From NCBI RefSeq assembly GCF_001050235.1, contig NZ_DF967972.1:1316475-1380474 (forward strand): a stretch of DNA of 64,000 nucleotides, read 5' to 3'. The position numbers and the translations under genes are program-made. The stretch is from Longilinea arvoryzae. Lineage in GTDB: Bacteria; Chloroflexota; Anaerolineae; Anaerolineales; Anaerolineaceae. Each line of letters opens with the position of its first letter. Position 1 is the first letter of the stretch. The notes beneath the pieces are model-generated. The model worked only from the letters and a program-made list of their open reading frames with translations, ran no database searches and was not told the origin of the DNA. Positions 8,546 to 17,153 of this stretch are shown here, in pieces.

Positions 8546-9516
8546 TCATCGTCCAATCCCCTCTGCGCATCAGCCTGTTTGGCGGCGGCACCGACTTCCC
8601 GGATTATTACCTGCAGGAAGGCGGTTGCGTGCTTTCCACGGCGATCGATAAATATGTCTTCGTCGTGATCAAACAACGCTTCGACGACAAGCTGCGCATT
8701 GGATATACCAGCACCGAGATGGTGGACAGCGTCGACGAAATTCAACACGAATTGATCCGCGAGTCGCTGCGCCTGACCGGTATTTCCAAGGGAGTTGAAA
8801 TCACCACCATGGGCGACATTCCGGCCGGATCCGGCCTGGGGTCTTCCAGCGCGGTGACGGTTGGCGCGCTCAATGCGATGTATACGTTTTTGAACGAGAA
8901 CATCTCGGCCTCCCGGTTGGCGCGTGAAGCCTGTGAAATCGAAATCGACAAGCTGAAAAAACCGATCGGCGTGCAGGATCAGTACATCTCTGCATTCGGC
9001 GGCCTGCGTTTCATCGAATTTCAGCCCAACGGAGTCATTCAGGTCGAACGGGTGGCGCTGGATGGGCTGGTGAAGCGCCGCTTGAATGAAAACCTGTTGA
9101 TCTTCTACACCGGCGTGACTCGCCATTCCGACACCATCCTGGCGGAACAACAGGTCAATATTATGCAGCGCATGGCCGTGTTGCGTGAGATGAAGCAGAT
9201 GGCTTATACCGCGCGCCAGCAATTGGAAGCCGGGAATGTCGATGCGCTGGGCAATTTGCTGCACGAAAGCTGGATGCTGAAAAAGCAGCTTGCCAGCCGC
9301 ATCAGCAACGGCTTTATCGATGAAATCTACCAGACCGCACGATCCGCAGGCGCTCTGGGCGGGAAAATTCTCGGAGCCGGTGGGGGTGGTTTTTTGCTGT
9401 TGTACTGCCCTTACGAGCGCCGCGAAAGTGTGCGGGCTGCGCTGAAGAACTTGCAGGAACTGCCCGTCCAGCTCGAACCGGACGGGAGCAAGGTGATCTT
9501 CAATTATCGTCGTTAA
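8542..9516 (+). CDS. hddA: GHMP kinase, D-glycero-D-manno-heptose 7-phosphate kinase-like
   Basis: A 324-aa GHMP kinase with the N-terminal '[12 protein letters not shown]' (typical of the HddA/FKP-like branch), the ATP loop GSGLGSSSA, and the C-terminal GAGGGGF motif. HddA phosphorylates heptose 7-phosphate at C1 on the way to GDP-heptose. The next gene encodes a GmhA-like isomerase and a GmhB gene is close by, which supports this substrate over fucose or galactose. The TTG start overlaps the previous stop (TTGA). The heptose assignment is inferred from sequence type plus context. Confidence 0.8.
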   Translation: MIIVQSPLRISLFGGGTDFPDYYLQEGGCVLSTAIDKYVFVVIKQRFDDKLRIGYTSTEMVDSVDEIQHELIRESLRLTGISKGVEITTMGDIPAGSGLGSSSAVTVGALNAMYTFLNENISASRLAREACEIEIDKLKKPIGVQDQYISAFGGLRFIEFQPNGVIQVERVALDGLVKRRLNENLLIFYTGVTRHSDTILAEQQVNIMQRMAVLREMKQMAYTARQQLEAGNVDALGNLLHESWMLKKQLASRISNGFIDEIYQTARSAGALGGKILGAGGGGFLLLYCPYERRESVRAALKNLQELPVQLEPDGSKVIFNYRR

Positions 9517-9559
9517 CCGTGCTGCTGAAGGAATCGTGTGTTCGATAGGAGGGACATGT

Positions 9560-10732
9560 ATGGAACGAATAGAGCAATACCTCTCGGAGATGAAAAATGC
9601 AATCGATCGGGTTCCGATGGATCGTTTCGATCAGATTGTCGATATCCTGCACCAGGCGCGCCTGAACGGACAACAGGTTTTCATCATGGGCAATGGCGGC
9701 AGCGCTTCCACAGCTTCGCATTTTGTGTGCGATCTGGCCAAGAACACCCGCAATTACGGCTGGCCGAACTTTCGCGCCATAGGCCTGACCGATAACGTCG
9801 CCATTTTGACCGCATATGCCAACGATGAAGGGTACGAAAACGCCCTGGCCGGGCAACTGGCCAACCTGGTGCGGCCCAACGATGTGGTGGTGGCCATCTC
9901 ATGCAGCGGCAATTCACCCAACGTGATCAAGGCCGTGGAACTGGCCAATCAATCCGGGGCAACTACGATTGGGCTGACCGGCCGTAAGGGTGGAAAACTG
10001 GCGGCGATGAGCACGATCAATATCTCCGCTCAGGCGGACGCCATCCAGCAGCAGGAGGATATTCACCTCATGCTGTGCCACATGATCACGGTCGCGCTCA
10101 ACGAGATGCCGATGGTGGAAGTCATCACCCGCCGCCCGGCTTACGCCGAACCCAACACGCTTGCGCTCATCAAGAGCCTGTTCGGCAAGGATGTCTTCGA
10201 GGAGCCTGGTGAACCCGCGCCGCACGGAACGCCGGTGGAAATGGTGCAGAAGATCAGCCGCGAGATGGCTCAGAACCTCGATCTGCACGAAATGCTCACC
10301 TATGTGCTGCAAATGACGCTGGATAGCGTGGGCGCCTCCAGTGGCAGCATTATGGTGCTGAATGATCTGGGCGAGGTCATCGACGGTTTGCTGGCCTACG
10401 CGGGCAAGGTAAACACCGGCTCGCTCGACCGGATGGAAGAAATCAAGAAGCAGGGTCTGGCCGGTTGGGTGGTGGAGAACCGCCAGGCGGCTCTGGTGAA
10501 GAGCACCCGCGACGATCCGCGCTGGCTGCGCCGGGAATTCGAGGAATCGACCGGCGAGTCGCGCTCGGCGTTGAGCGTGCCGCTCATCACGCAGGACCGC
10601 GTGGTGGGCGTGGTGACTCTGGTGCACCCCAAGGCGGGGTGGTTCACCATGGAAGACCTGGCACTGCTGACCGCCATCACCATCACGATTTCGTACTCGG
10701 TCAGCGCGCGCAACAACGGCGTCCCCCAGTAG
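9560..10732 (+). CDS. gmhA: Sedoheptulose-7-phosphate isomerase (GmhA-like) fused to a GAF domain
   Basis: A 390-aa protein. Residues 1-190 form a SIS-fold isomerase of GmhA type: GNGGSAST (45-52), SCSGNS, and a helix with Q-E-D-I-H (165-169) and His174 matching the GmhA active-site region. GmhA converts sedoheptulose 7-phosphate to heptose 7-phosphate. Residues from about 226 to 385 look like a GAF domain (REMAQNLDLHEML, 'GLAGWVVENRQ', 'SALSVPLITQDRVVGVVTL'). GmhA proteins are normally about 190 aa, so the fusion is unusual and may give ligand control of heptose supply. The ATG at 9560 follows AGGAGG (9547-9552) at good spacing; upstream in-frame starts lack such a site. Confidence 0.85.
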   Translation: MERIEQYLSEMKNAIDRVPMDRFDQIVDILHQARLNGQQVFIMGNGGSASTASHFVCDLAKNTRNYGWPNFRAIGLTDNVAILTAYANDEGYENALAGQLANLVRPNDVVVAISCSGNSPNVIKAVELANQSGATTIGLTGRKGGKLAAMSTINISAQADAIQQQEDIHLMLCHMITVALNEMPMVEVITRRPAYAEPNTLALIKSLFGKDVFEEPGEPAPHGTPVEMVQKISREMAQNLDLHEMLTYVLQMTLDSVGASSGSIMVLNDLGEVIDGLLAYAGKVNTGSLDRMEEIKKQGLAGWVVENRQAALVKSTRDDPRWLRREFEESTGESRSALSVPLITQDRVVGVVTLVHPKAGWFTMEDLALLTAITITISYSVSARNNGVPQ

Positions 10733-10753
10733 CCGGTTCTTGCGACCGGGCGC

Positions 10754-11308
10754 CTAATGGGATTGTGAGGAAATGTGATCGAGCGCTTCAGCCAGGGAAT
10801 CGAAGGTCGGGAAAGGCCGCAAAAGGGCCGCTTCGGGCAGGCATGCCTGCCTGGCGCCGCGCCCGGTGCGAACCAGAATGGTTTCGCGCACCCCGGCAGC
10901 CCTTCCGGCCTGCAGGTCGCTGAGCGCATCGCCGATCATATAAGAGCGCGACAAATCCAGATGCAACGCTTCGGCCGCCTGCAAAAGCAGTCCGGGGCGG
11001 GGTTTCCGGCACACACAATGATCTTCGGGGGCGTGCGGGCACATCCAGGTTCCGTCCAACCGCCCGCCGGCCTGTTCCACCGTGGTTGTCACGCGCTGGT
11101 TAAGTTCCAGCGCCTGCTGCAGGGTGATCAATCCGCGTCCCACCGCGGACTGGTTGGTGATCAAAACAATTCGAAACGGGCTGCTGCGAAAATCCCGCAG
11201 CGCCTCCAGCGCCGCCGGGAAGAACTCGATATCCTCCCAGGTGAGGACGTAATCTTCCCGGTTCTCAATGATGACGCCGTCGCGGTCGAGAAAAATAGCT
11301 GGATCCAT
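10754..11308 (-). CDS. gmhB: D-glycero-beta-D-manno-heptose 1,7-bisphosphate 7-phosphatase (HAD family)
   Basis: A 184-aa HAD phosphatase with DRDG (nucleophile Asp8 and Asp10), 'LITNQSAVGRG', the GmhB-type zinc site (CPH near residue 108 plus CVC) and GDALSD. GmhB removes the C7 phosphate between the kinase and nucleotidyltransferase steps, so it completes three of the four GDP-heptose steps with the neighbouring hddA and gmhA. The frame extends about 80 residues further upstream, but that part is low in conserved features; the ATG at 11308 starts right before DRDG. A TATAAT lies 7 bases ahead, so the mRNA may be leaderless. It is the only minus-strand gene in the glycan locus and converges on gmhA. 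Confidence 0.88.
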   Translation of the reverse strand: MDPAIFLDRDGVIIENREDYVLTWEDIEFFPAALEALRDFRSSPFRIVLITNQSAVGRGLITLQQALELNQRVTTTVEQAGGRLDGTWMCPHAPEDHCVCRKPRPGLLLQAAEALHLDLSRSYMIGDALSDLQAGRAAGVRETILVRTGRGARQACLPEAALLRPFPTFDSLAEALDHISSQSH

Positions 11309-11315
11309 GGGATCA

Positions 11316-11321
11316 ATTATA
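11316..11321 (-). promoter_or_regulatory. -10-like element for a leaderless gmhB transcript
   Basis: On the minus strand TATAAT ends 7 bases before the ATG at 11308, which would put the transcription start at or near the start codon. The best -35-like hexamer (TTGAAA) is about 20 bases away, longer than usual, so the call is tentative. Confidence 0.3.
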
Positions 11322-11511
11322 CGCACAAAACCGCGCGGCAATTTCAACCGGCCGGTGAGGGCGGCCGGAACCTCTTGTAAAACTGGCGGTACGGCGCGCC
11401 CGGCAAGGCGCCAAGCATCGTCAGGGTCATCGGGGGAACAGCGTGCGGCAGCGTGCCATGTCGCAGTGGCGGAGCTTGTTTCGCCGCAGCCGCCCGAAGG
11501 GATCGTAAATA

Positions 11512-12291
11512 TTGGACACTTCTGCGCAGTCTGCTTATACAACTGCATCTTCACAAAAAAAAGCCGGCATCGGCCTTTACGTCCAGCGCCAGGCGGATGG
11601 CCTGGACCGTTACCTGTTGGAGCAGCTCCTGTACTTTGTGTTCGGATGGGTGCCGACGGTGGCCGGAATTGGTCTGCGCGCCATCTTCTACCGCCTGATT
11701 TTGAAAATGGACGGCTGGGCGGCCATCGAAAGCGGCGTCCGGCTGCGCTATGCCAGCCGTATCCGCCTGAGTCACGGCGTCTACCTGGACCAGGGCGTTT
11801 ACCTGCATGCCTGCCCGAACGGGATCGAGATCGGTCCCAATACCATCATCATGCACGGTGCGGTGCTGCATGTGTATAACTTCCGGGGCATGCCGCAGTC
11901 CGGTATTCGCATCGGGCGCGACAGTTTGATCGGCGAGTATTCGATCATCCGCGGTCAGGGCGGCGTCACCATCGGCGACCGCGTCTATACCTCGCCCTTT
12001 ACCCAATTATTGGCCGTCAATCACATTTTCGACGACCCCAACCGGCCTTTTACCGAACAGGGCATTACCGCCCAGGGTATCGTCGTCGAGGATGATGTCT
12101 GGCTGGGCGCCGGGGCCATCCTCACCGATGGCGTGCGGGTCGGCAAAGGCGCCGTGGTGGCAGCCGGCGCGGTGGTGACCCAGGACGTGCCGGCGCATAC
12201 CGTCGTCGCCGGGGTGCCCGCCCGGGTCATCAAGCAAATCGATGGCAGCCTGCCTGCCAACGCCAAGGATCGGACGATCTTTTTCGCTTAG
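11512..12291 (+). CDS. Left-handed beta-helix (hexapeptide-repeat) acyltransferase
   Basis: A 259-aa protein. After an N-terminal helical part come hexapeptide repeats that form a left-handed beta helix ([31 protein letters not shown], '[33 protein letters not shown]') and the usual end '[11 protein letters not shown]'. His residues near 'AVNHIF' fit the active site of sugar O- or N-acetyltransferases of the WbbJ/maa type. It probably acetylates a sugar of the exported glycan; the acceptor is unknown. The TTG start at 11512 is the best available but has no strong ribosome site. The 200 bases upstream, shared with gmhB, hold no other gene. Confidence 0.85.
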   Translation: MDTSAQSAYTTASSQKKAGIGLYVQRQADGLDRYLLEQLLYFVFGWVPTVAGIGLRAIFYRLILKMDGWAAIESGVRLRYASRIRLSHGVYLDQGVYLHACPNGIEIGPNTIIMHGAVLHVYNFRGMPQSGIRIGRDSLIGEYSIIRGQGGVTIGDRVYTSPFTQLLAVNHIFDDPNRPFTEQGITAQGIVVEDDVWLGAGAILTDGVRVGKGAVVAAGAVVTQDVPAHTVVAGVPARVIKQIDGSLPANAKDRTIFFA

Positions 12292-12301
12292 GAGAACCGC
12301 C

Positions 12302-13510
12302 ATGACCATGTTATCCGTTGTCATCCCGGCTTATAACGAAGAAAAAGGTATCCTCGAGATTATGGAACGCGTCCTGACCATTCGCGAAGGGCTGAAAGAA
12401 GCCGGGGTGGATGAGATGGAACTGCTGGTGGTGAACGACGGCAGCCGTGACCGCACCGCCGAGGTGGCCGGCGAACTGGCCTGCAAACACGATTGCGTGC
12501 GCATCATCTCGCATCCGCACAACCGCGGCTACGGCGCGGCTCTGAAGACCGGATTCGCGCAGGCCAAAGGTGAACTGGTCGGCTTTTTGGATGCGGACGG
12601 AACCTATCCGCCCGAATATTTCCCGCAGTTGTGCCGCGAGGCTTTGAACGGCGCCGAACTGGTCATCGGATCGCGCATGGCCGGTGCTGACAGCCGCATG
12701 CCGCTGACCCGCCGCCTGGGCAACGTGATTTTTGCCACGCTGCTCAGCCTGCTGGGCTGGCAGCGCGTCACCGACAGCGCCAGCGGCATGCGCGTCTTTC
12801 GCAAGGACACCCTGGCGCGCCTTTCGCCGCTGCCGGATGGACTGAACCTGACGCCGGTAATGAGCACGCGCGCCGTCCATGAAGGCATCAAAATGGTGGA
12901 GGTGGCCATCCCCTACAGTGAACGGGTGGGCCGCTCCAAGCTGAGTGTGCTGCGGGATGGGCGTATCTTCCTGACTTCGATGGTCTGGACGGTGCTTTCC
13001 TACAATCCGGTGCGCGTGCTGGGCATCGCTGGCCTGGTGGGCGTGGGGGTTGCCGCGCTGGTGGGGCTGGGGTTGGTCATCGCCCGATTGAGCGGCGTGA
13101 CCGCCCTGTCGCCGTGGGGCGTTTTTAGCCTGTTCACCGGCCTGGTGTTGGGCGTGGCAGGCATCAGTTTGTTCGCGCTGGGAGCGACTTTCAATTACCT
13201 GGTATCCTTGTTTTATAAAGAACCCATCCGCCAGGGGCTGTTCGGTAAACCGGTGTTCAAAAAGCCGCTCGAATTACAGTTCGGCTGGATGGGATTGGTT
13301 GCCTTTGCTGCCGGATTGGGGATTGGTATCGTCAGTCTGGTGTTGAGTTTGAGCGGCTGGGAAATTGCCCGCCTGTGGTTGTATCTGTTGGGCGGGGCCC
13401 TGGCCAGTCTGGTTGGCATTCAACTTGTGATCTACTGGCTGCTGATCCGCGTTTTGGAAGATTTGAGTCAGCGGGATGTGCTGGCGCGCGCGGACATGCA
13501 GGTGGAATGA
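12302..13510 (+). CDS. Family 2 glycosyltransferase with C-terminal membrane segments
   Basis: A 402-aa protein. The N-terminal about 230 residues form a GT-A fold ([20 protein letters not shown], and the metal-site [11 protein letters not shown]), most like polyprenyl/dolichyl-phosphate sugar synthases. The C-terminal part has about four hydrophobic helices. Such enzymes charge a polyprenyl phosphate with a single sugar for use by GT39-type transferases, several of which are encoded downstream. The ATG at 12302 follows AGGAG (12290-12294), which overlaps the end of the acyltransferase gene, so the two are co-transcribed. Confidence 0.85.
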   Translation: MTMLSVVIPAYNEEKGILEIMERVLTIREGLKEAGVDEMELLVVNDGSRDRTAEVAGELACKHDCVRIISHPHNRGYGAALKTGFAQAKGELVGFLDADGTYPPEYFPQLCREALNGAELVIGSRMAGADSRMPLTRRLGNVIFATLLSLLGWQRVTDSASGMRVFRKDTLARLSPLPDGLNLTPVMSTRAVHEGIKMVEVAIPYSERVGRSKLSVLRDGRIFLTSMVWTVLSYNPVRVLGIAGLVGVGVAALVGLGLVIARLSGVTALSPWGVFSLFTGLVLGVAGISLFALGATFNYLVSLFYKEPIRQGLFGKPVFKKPLELQFGWMGLVAFAAGLGIGIVSLVLSLSGWEIARLWLYLLGGALASLVGIQLVIYWLLIRVLEDLSQRDVLARADMQVE

Positions 13511-13552
13511 TCACGGCTTATCTGTAGGTTTCAGCTCATTTGGAGGTTTACG

Positions 13553-15196
13553 ATGGACGAACCGCTTGAAGTTGCAAAGGATTATCAAAATCTTGGCACG
13601 CGCCGGATTGCCAAATTGCGCGAGGCCAATTTCCCGGATGCCGATCCGATGGTGCGGGCGGGCATATCCAGCCAGAAACGTTCGCCGGATGCGGTGGATA
13701 TCCTGCTGGTCAACCCGCCTTCCCCGGACGGCGGCATCTGGATTCGCTCGCAGCATCGGGTTGGGCGGCGCTCGCGCGAAAACATGGTCTGGCCGCAGGT
13801 CTCGCTGGCTCAAATGGCCGCCATCCTGCGCGACCAGTACACGGTCAAGGTGCTGGACTGTATTGGCTCGAAGATCGATTGGAAAGCGTTCGTTGGCCTG
13901 CTGGACAAATACCAGCCCAAATATTACATGACCCAGGTGACGGCGCCGACGCTCGAAAACGATATGTACGGCACCTTCCTGGCCAAAAACCGCGGTGCGA
14001 AGACGATTGCCTTCGGGACGCATGTCACCCCAATCCCCGTGGAGACCATGCAGGGTTTTGCCACGCTCGATTTCGTGCTTTTCGGCGAGCCGGACCTGAC
14101 CATCCGCGACCTGCTGGACCATCTGGAGGGCAAGACCGATCAGCGTCCGCCCGAAATCCAGCGCATGTTCGACAAGGAAATGGGCTACAAACCTTCGATC
14201 GTGGATGGCAAACCCGATCTGCACGGTGTGCGCGGCATCGTCTGGCGGGACGGCGACCGGATCGTCAAGAACATTCCGCGGCCGTTCATCGCCGACCTGG
14301 ACGATCTGCCCATCCCGGCCCACGAATTGCTGCCGCTGCAAAGTTACAAAATGCCGATGATGAAAGGTCCGTTCACCTTCATTGTCACCGGGCGCGGCTG
14401 CACGGCCGGCTGCACGTACTGCATCAAGCACGTGTCGTATCAATACACGGTGCGCCTGCGCTCACCGCAAAAAATCGTGGAAGAACTATGGGTGCTCAAC
14501 AAACTTGGCATCCACAACATTCACATGTACGCCGACCTGTTCACTGTCAGCCGCGACCAGGTGGTCGAGCTGTGCAATCTGATCCTCGAGCAGGGCTTGA
14601 AGATCCACTGGACATGCAACAGCCGGGTGGATTATGTAGATGAAGAGATGCTCGCCCTGATGGCCAAAGCCGGCTGCTGGTTCATTTCCTGGGGCATCGA
14701 GAGCGGCAACGAGCAGATCCTTAAGCACGCCCGCAAAGGCGCCTATCCGGACCGCGCGCGAAACTCGCTGGCCCTTTCGAAGAAGGCCGGCATCAACAAC
14801 TGGGGTTACTTCATCATCGGCCTGCCCGGTGAGACCGAAGAGACCATCCGCCAGACGATCGACTTTGCCAAGAGCCTGCCGCTGGATATTGCCCTCTTCC
14901 ACATCGCCGCGCCGTATCCCGGCACACCCTTCTTCTTCGAAGTGGTGGAAAACGGCTGGTTCCGCAAGGACACCCGCTGGGAGCAGGTCGATATGGACAA
15001 GGAAACCGTGCTGGATTATCCGCACCTGCCGGCCGAACGCTTGATGTACTGGCAGAAGCGCGCCTGGCGCGAATGGGCGCTGCGGCCCGGCCCGGCGCTG
15101 ACCTACCTGAAGATGTTGTTCTCGGATCCGTCCACTTTCACCAATGCGGTTAGCGTCGGCCTCCAGCACCTGGCCTGGCAGGTCGGCCAGAAGTAA
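13553..15196 (+). CDS. B12-binding-domain radical SAM protein
   Basis: A 547-aa protein. Residues of about 50-200 form a cobalamin-binding-like Rossmann domain (ILLVNPPSPDGG, then 'FVLFGEPDLTIRDLL'). The radical SAM core has Cys283-x3-Cys287-x2-Cys290 for the 4Fe-4S cluster, followed by 'WGIESGNEQILKHARKG' and 'YFIIGLPGET'. Members of this class do methylations, ring changes or other difficult C-H chemistry on lipids, glycans and natural products. It starts at a clear GGAGGT site (13540s) and heads the ACP/ligase/amidotransferase cassette, so it may modify the unit carried by that ACP. The reaction is not readable from the sequence. Confidence 0.88.
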   Translation: MDEPLEVAKDYQNLGTRRIAKLREANFPDADPMVRAGISSQKRSPDAVDILLVNPPSPDGGIWIRSQHRVGRRSRENMVWPQVSLAQMAAILRDQYTVKVLDCIGSKIDWKAFVGLLDKYQPKYYMTQVTAPTLENDMYGTFLAKNRGAKTIAFGTHVTPIPVETMQGFATLDFVLFGEPDLTIRDLLDHLEGKTDQRPPEIQRMFDKEMGYKPSIVDGKPDLHGVRGIVWRDGDRIVKNIPRPFIADLDDLPIPAHELLPLQSYKMPMMKGPFTFIVTGRGCTAGCTYCIKHVSYQYTVRLRSPQKIVEELWVLNKLGIHNIHMYADLFTVSRDQVVELCNLILEQGLKIHWTCNSRVDYVDEEMLALMAKAGCWFISWGIESGNEQILKHARKGAYPDRARNSLALSKKAGINNWGYFIIGLPGETEETIRQTIDFAKSLPLDIALFHIAAPYPGTPFFFEVVENGWFRKDTRWEQVDMDKETVLDYPHLPAERLMYWQKRAWREWALRPGPALTYLKMLFSDPSTFTNAVSVGLQHLAWQVGQK

Positions 15197-15282
15197 CCTG
15201 GTTATTTCTTACGGCATCCGGCAACCAGGCGGAAGGGTGGATTTGGAAAGAGAATTTTGGATCGAGCTTCGTAAGGACGACC

Positions 15283-15303
15283 CCGCCCCCATTTTGGGGG
15301 CGG
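15283..15303 (+). terminator. Strong GC hairpin between the radical SAM and ACP genes
   Basis: CCGCCCCCA (15283-15291) and TGGGGGCGG (15295-15303) make a perfect 9-bp stem with a TTT loop, followed by ATTTC. The T run is short, so it may be an attenuator or mRNA-processing site that tunes expression of the ACP cassette rather than a full terminator. Confidence 0.5.
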
Positions 15304-15364
15304 ATTTCAAGCCAATCCGTTTCAGTCAAATCGGCTACCTTATCGTACATCGGGAGGTTCACCT

Positions 15365-15625
15365 ATGAACTCTGCTGAAGAACTTCTGCGCAAATACATT
15401 GCTGACAACATCTTGTTTAGCAACAACGGATATCCGCATGCGGACGATACCTCATTTCTGGAAAACGGCATTGTCGATTCGATGAACGTGCTCGAACTGG
15501 TCATGTTTGTCGAGCAGAAGTTCGGCGTCAAGGTGGAGGACGCTGAAATCGTGCCGGATAATTTCGATTCGATTGCCAAACTGGCCGCTTTCATCCGGCG
15601 CAAACAGGAACTCACGGCGGTCTGA
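15365..15625 (+). CDS. Acyl carrier protein
   Basis: An 86-aa acidic protein with 'GIVDSMNVLELVMFVEQKFGV', the usual phosphopantetheine site; Ser39 in DSM is the attachment residue (DSL in fatty-acid ACP). The C-terminal helix 'NFDSIAKLAAFI' also fits. It carries acyl or aminoacyl groups as thioesters. It is set directly before an AMP-forming ligase, the expected loading enzyme, and starts after GGGAGGT. The length and location argue for a specialised ACP rather than the fatty-acid one. Confidence 0.93.
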   Translation: MNSAEELLRKYIADNILFSNNGYPHADDTSFLENGIVDSMNVLELVMFVEQKFGVKVEDAEIVPDNFDSIAKLAAFIRRKQELTAV

Positions 15626-15659
15626 TCGACGGATTTAATTTCAATCCGGGGAGGGAAAA

Positions 15660-17138
15660 ATGAATACAGCGGATTATTTACTCGAAAAAGGCAATCCGAC
15701 CGATCTGGTACTGTTGAGCGATAAATTCCGCTACAGCTACCAGGATTTGCGGCAGGCCTGCGCCCGGCTGTACGGTGAACTGGCCATGGCCGGCGTCGAT
15801 GCCGGCGACCGGGTGGCAATTCTGGGAGGAAATTCGCTGTTCTGGGCGGCGGCCTACCTGGCGACGCTGAAACGGTCGGCCGTGGCGGTGCCCTTTGCCG
15901 TCACCATGACGCCCGAGGACGCCCTGGGGCTGCAAAACTTCGTGCACTGCAAGGCGCTGTTCATCGAGCGGCGCATGCACGCCAAATTCGCCGCCACGCT
16001 GCCGGCCGATCTCACCCCGATCTTCGACGATTGCCTGGAGGAACCTGGCCCGTCCGAATGGCCGGAAGCGGAAAAAGAGTTCGACCTGAATCGCGATGCC
16101 GCCCTGATGTTTACATCGGGCACCACCGCGCGGCCGCGCGCCGTGCGCATCACCCACCGCAACATCCAGGCCAACACCAACTCGATCATCGAATACCTCG
16201 AGTTGAGCAGCGCTGACCGCATCATGGCGGTGCTGCCCTTCTATTATTGCTTTGGCACCTCCCTGCTGCATACCCACCTGCGCGTGGGTGGGTCGCTGGC
16301 GGTGGCCAATTCCTTCGTCTACCCCGAATTGGTGCTGGACCTGATGGAATCGGCCGAATGCACCGGCTTTGCCGGCGTCCCCTCGACTTATCAGACACTG
16401 CTGCGCAACTCCAGCTTTCCACGCCGCGAATTGAAGTCGCTGCGCAAGCTTCAGCAGGCGGGCGGCAAACTGCAGACCGTACTGATCGAAGAGCTGGTCA
16501 ATTCGGTGCCGCAGGCGCGCGTCTTCGTCATGTATGGCCAGACCGAAGCCACGGCCCGGCTCTCTTACCTGCCGCCCCAGATGTTGTCCACGAAACTGGG
16601 TTCCATCGGCCAGGGCATTCCGGGGGTGACGCTGCGCGTGCTGGACGACGACGGCAATCCGGTCAAGCCGGGCGATGTGGGCGAAATTTACGCCTCAGGC
16701 GACAACATCTCGCCGGGATATCTGGACGAACCCGAAGCCAACGCCGGAAAATTCATCGCCGGGGTGCTCAAGACCGGCGACCTGGCCACGGTCGACGAGG
16801 ACGGCTACATCTATGTCGTCGACCGCAAGGCCGATTTCATCAAGTCCTACGGCTTTCGCGTTTCCAGCCAGCAGGTCGAATCGGTCATCCTCGAGTTGAA
16901 AGAGGTGGTGGCGGCGGCCGTAATCGGCGAACCGGATCTGGTGCGCGGCGAGGCCATCAAGGCGTTCGTGGTGCTGCACGAAGGTTCGGAATTGTCGGCC
17001 GAGGAGATCATCGCCCATTGCGGGCGGCGCATGGCGCACCACATGGTGCCGCGGGATGTGGTATTCATCGCTGCCCTGCCGCTGAACGCAAATGGCAAGG
17101 TGGTCAAGACCGAGTTGCGAAAACTCTCGGCCGGCTGA
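15660..17138 (+). CDS. AMP-forming acyl ligase (probable acyl-ACP ligase)
   Basis: A 492-aa class I adenylate-forming enzyme. The phosphate loop is TSGTTARPRA (152-161, slightly altered from TSGTTGxPKG), then YGQTE, 'LKTGDLATVDEDGYIYVVDRKADFIK' split by the hinge, and the catalytic Lys in NANGK (Lys480). It activates a carboxylic acid with ATP and passes it to a thiol, here most likely the adjacent ACP. A similar ligase is found beside ACP and amidotransferase genes in exosortase-A type EPS loci, but no exosortase is visible here. The acid substrate is unknown. Confidence 0.88.
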   Translation: MNTADYLLEKGNPTDLVLLSDKFRYSYQDLRQACARLYGELAMAGVDAGDRVAILGGNSLFWAAAYLATLKRSAVAVPFAVTMTPEDALGLQNFVHCKALFIERRMHAKFAATLPADLTPIFDDCLEEPGPSEWPEAEKEFDLNRDAALMFTSGTTARPRAVRITHRNIQANTNSIIEYLELSSADRIMAVLPFYYCFGTSLLHTHLRVGGSLAVANSFVYPELVLDLMESAECTGFAGVPSTYQTLLRNSSFPRRELKSLRKLQQAGGKLQTVLIEELVNSVPQARVFVMYGQTEATARLSYLPPQMLSTKLGSIGQGIPGVTLRVLDDDGNPVKPGDVGEIYASGDNISPGYLDEPEANAGKFIAGVLKTGDLATVDEDGYIYVVDRKADFIKSYGFRVSSQQVESVILELKEVVAAAVIGEPDLVRGEAIKAFVVLHEGSELSAEEIIAHCGRRMAHHMVPRDVVFIAALPLNANGKVVKTELRKLSAG

Positions 17139-17153
17139 GCCAGGAGGGGTTGC

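Noticed and set aside
10733..10749. Bidirectional terminator between gmhA and gmhB
   Set aside because: CCGGT/ACCGG gives only a 5-bp stem with no T run on either side.
11309..11554. N-terminal extension of GmhB by about 80 residues
   Set aside because: The extension lacks conserved features, and GmhB proteins begin right at the DRDG motif, which fits the ATG at 11308.
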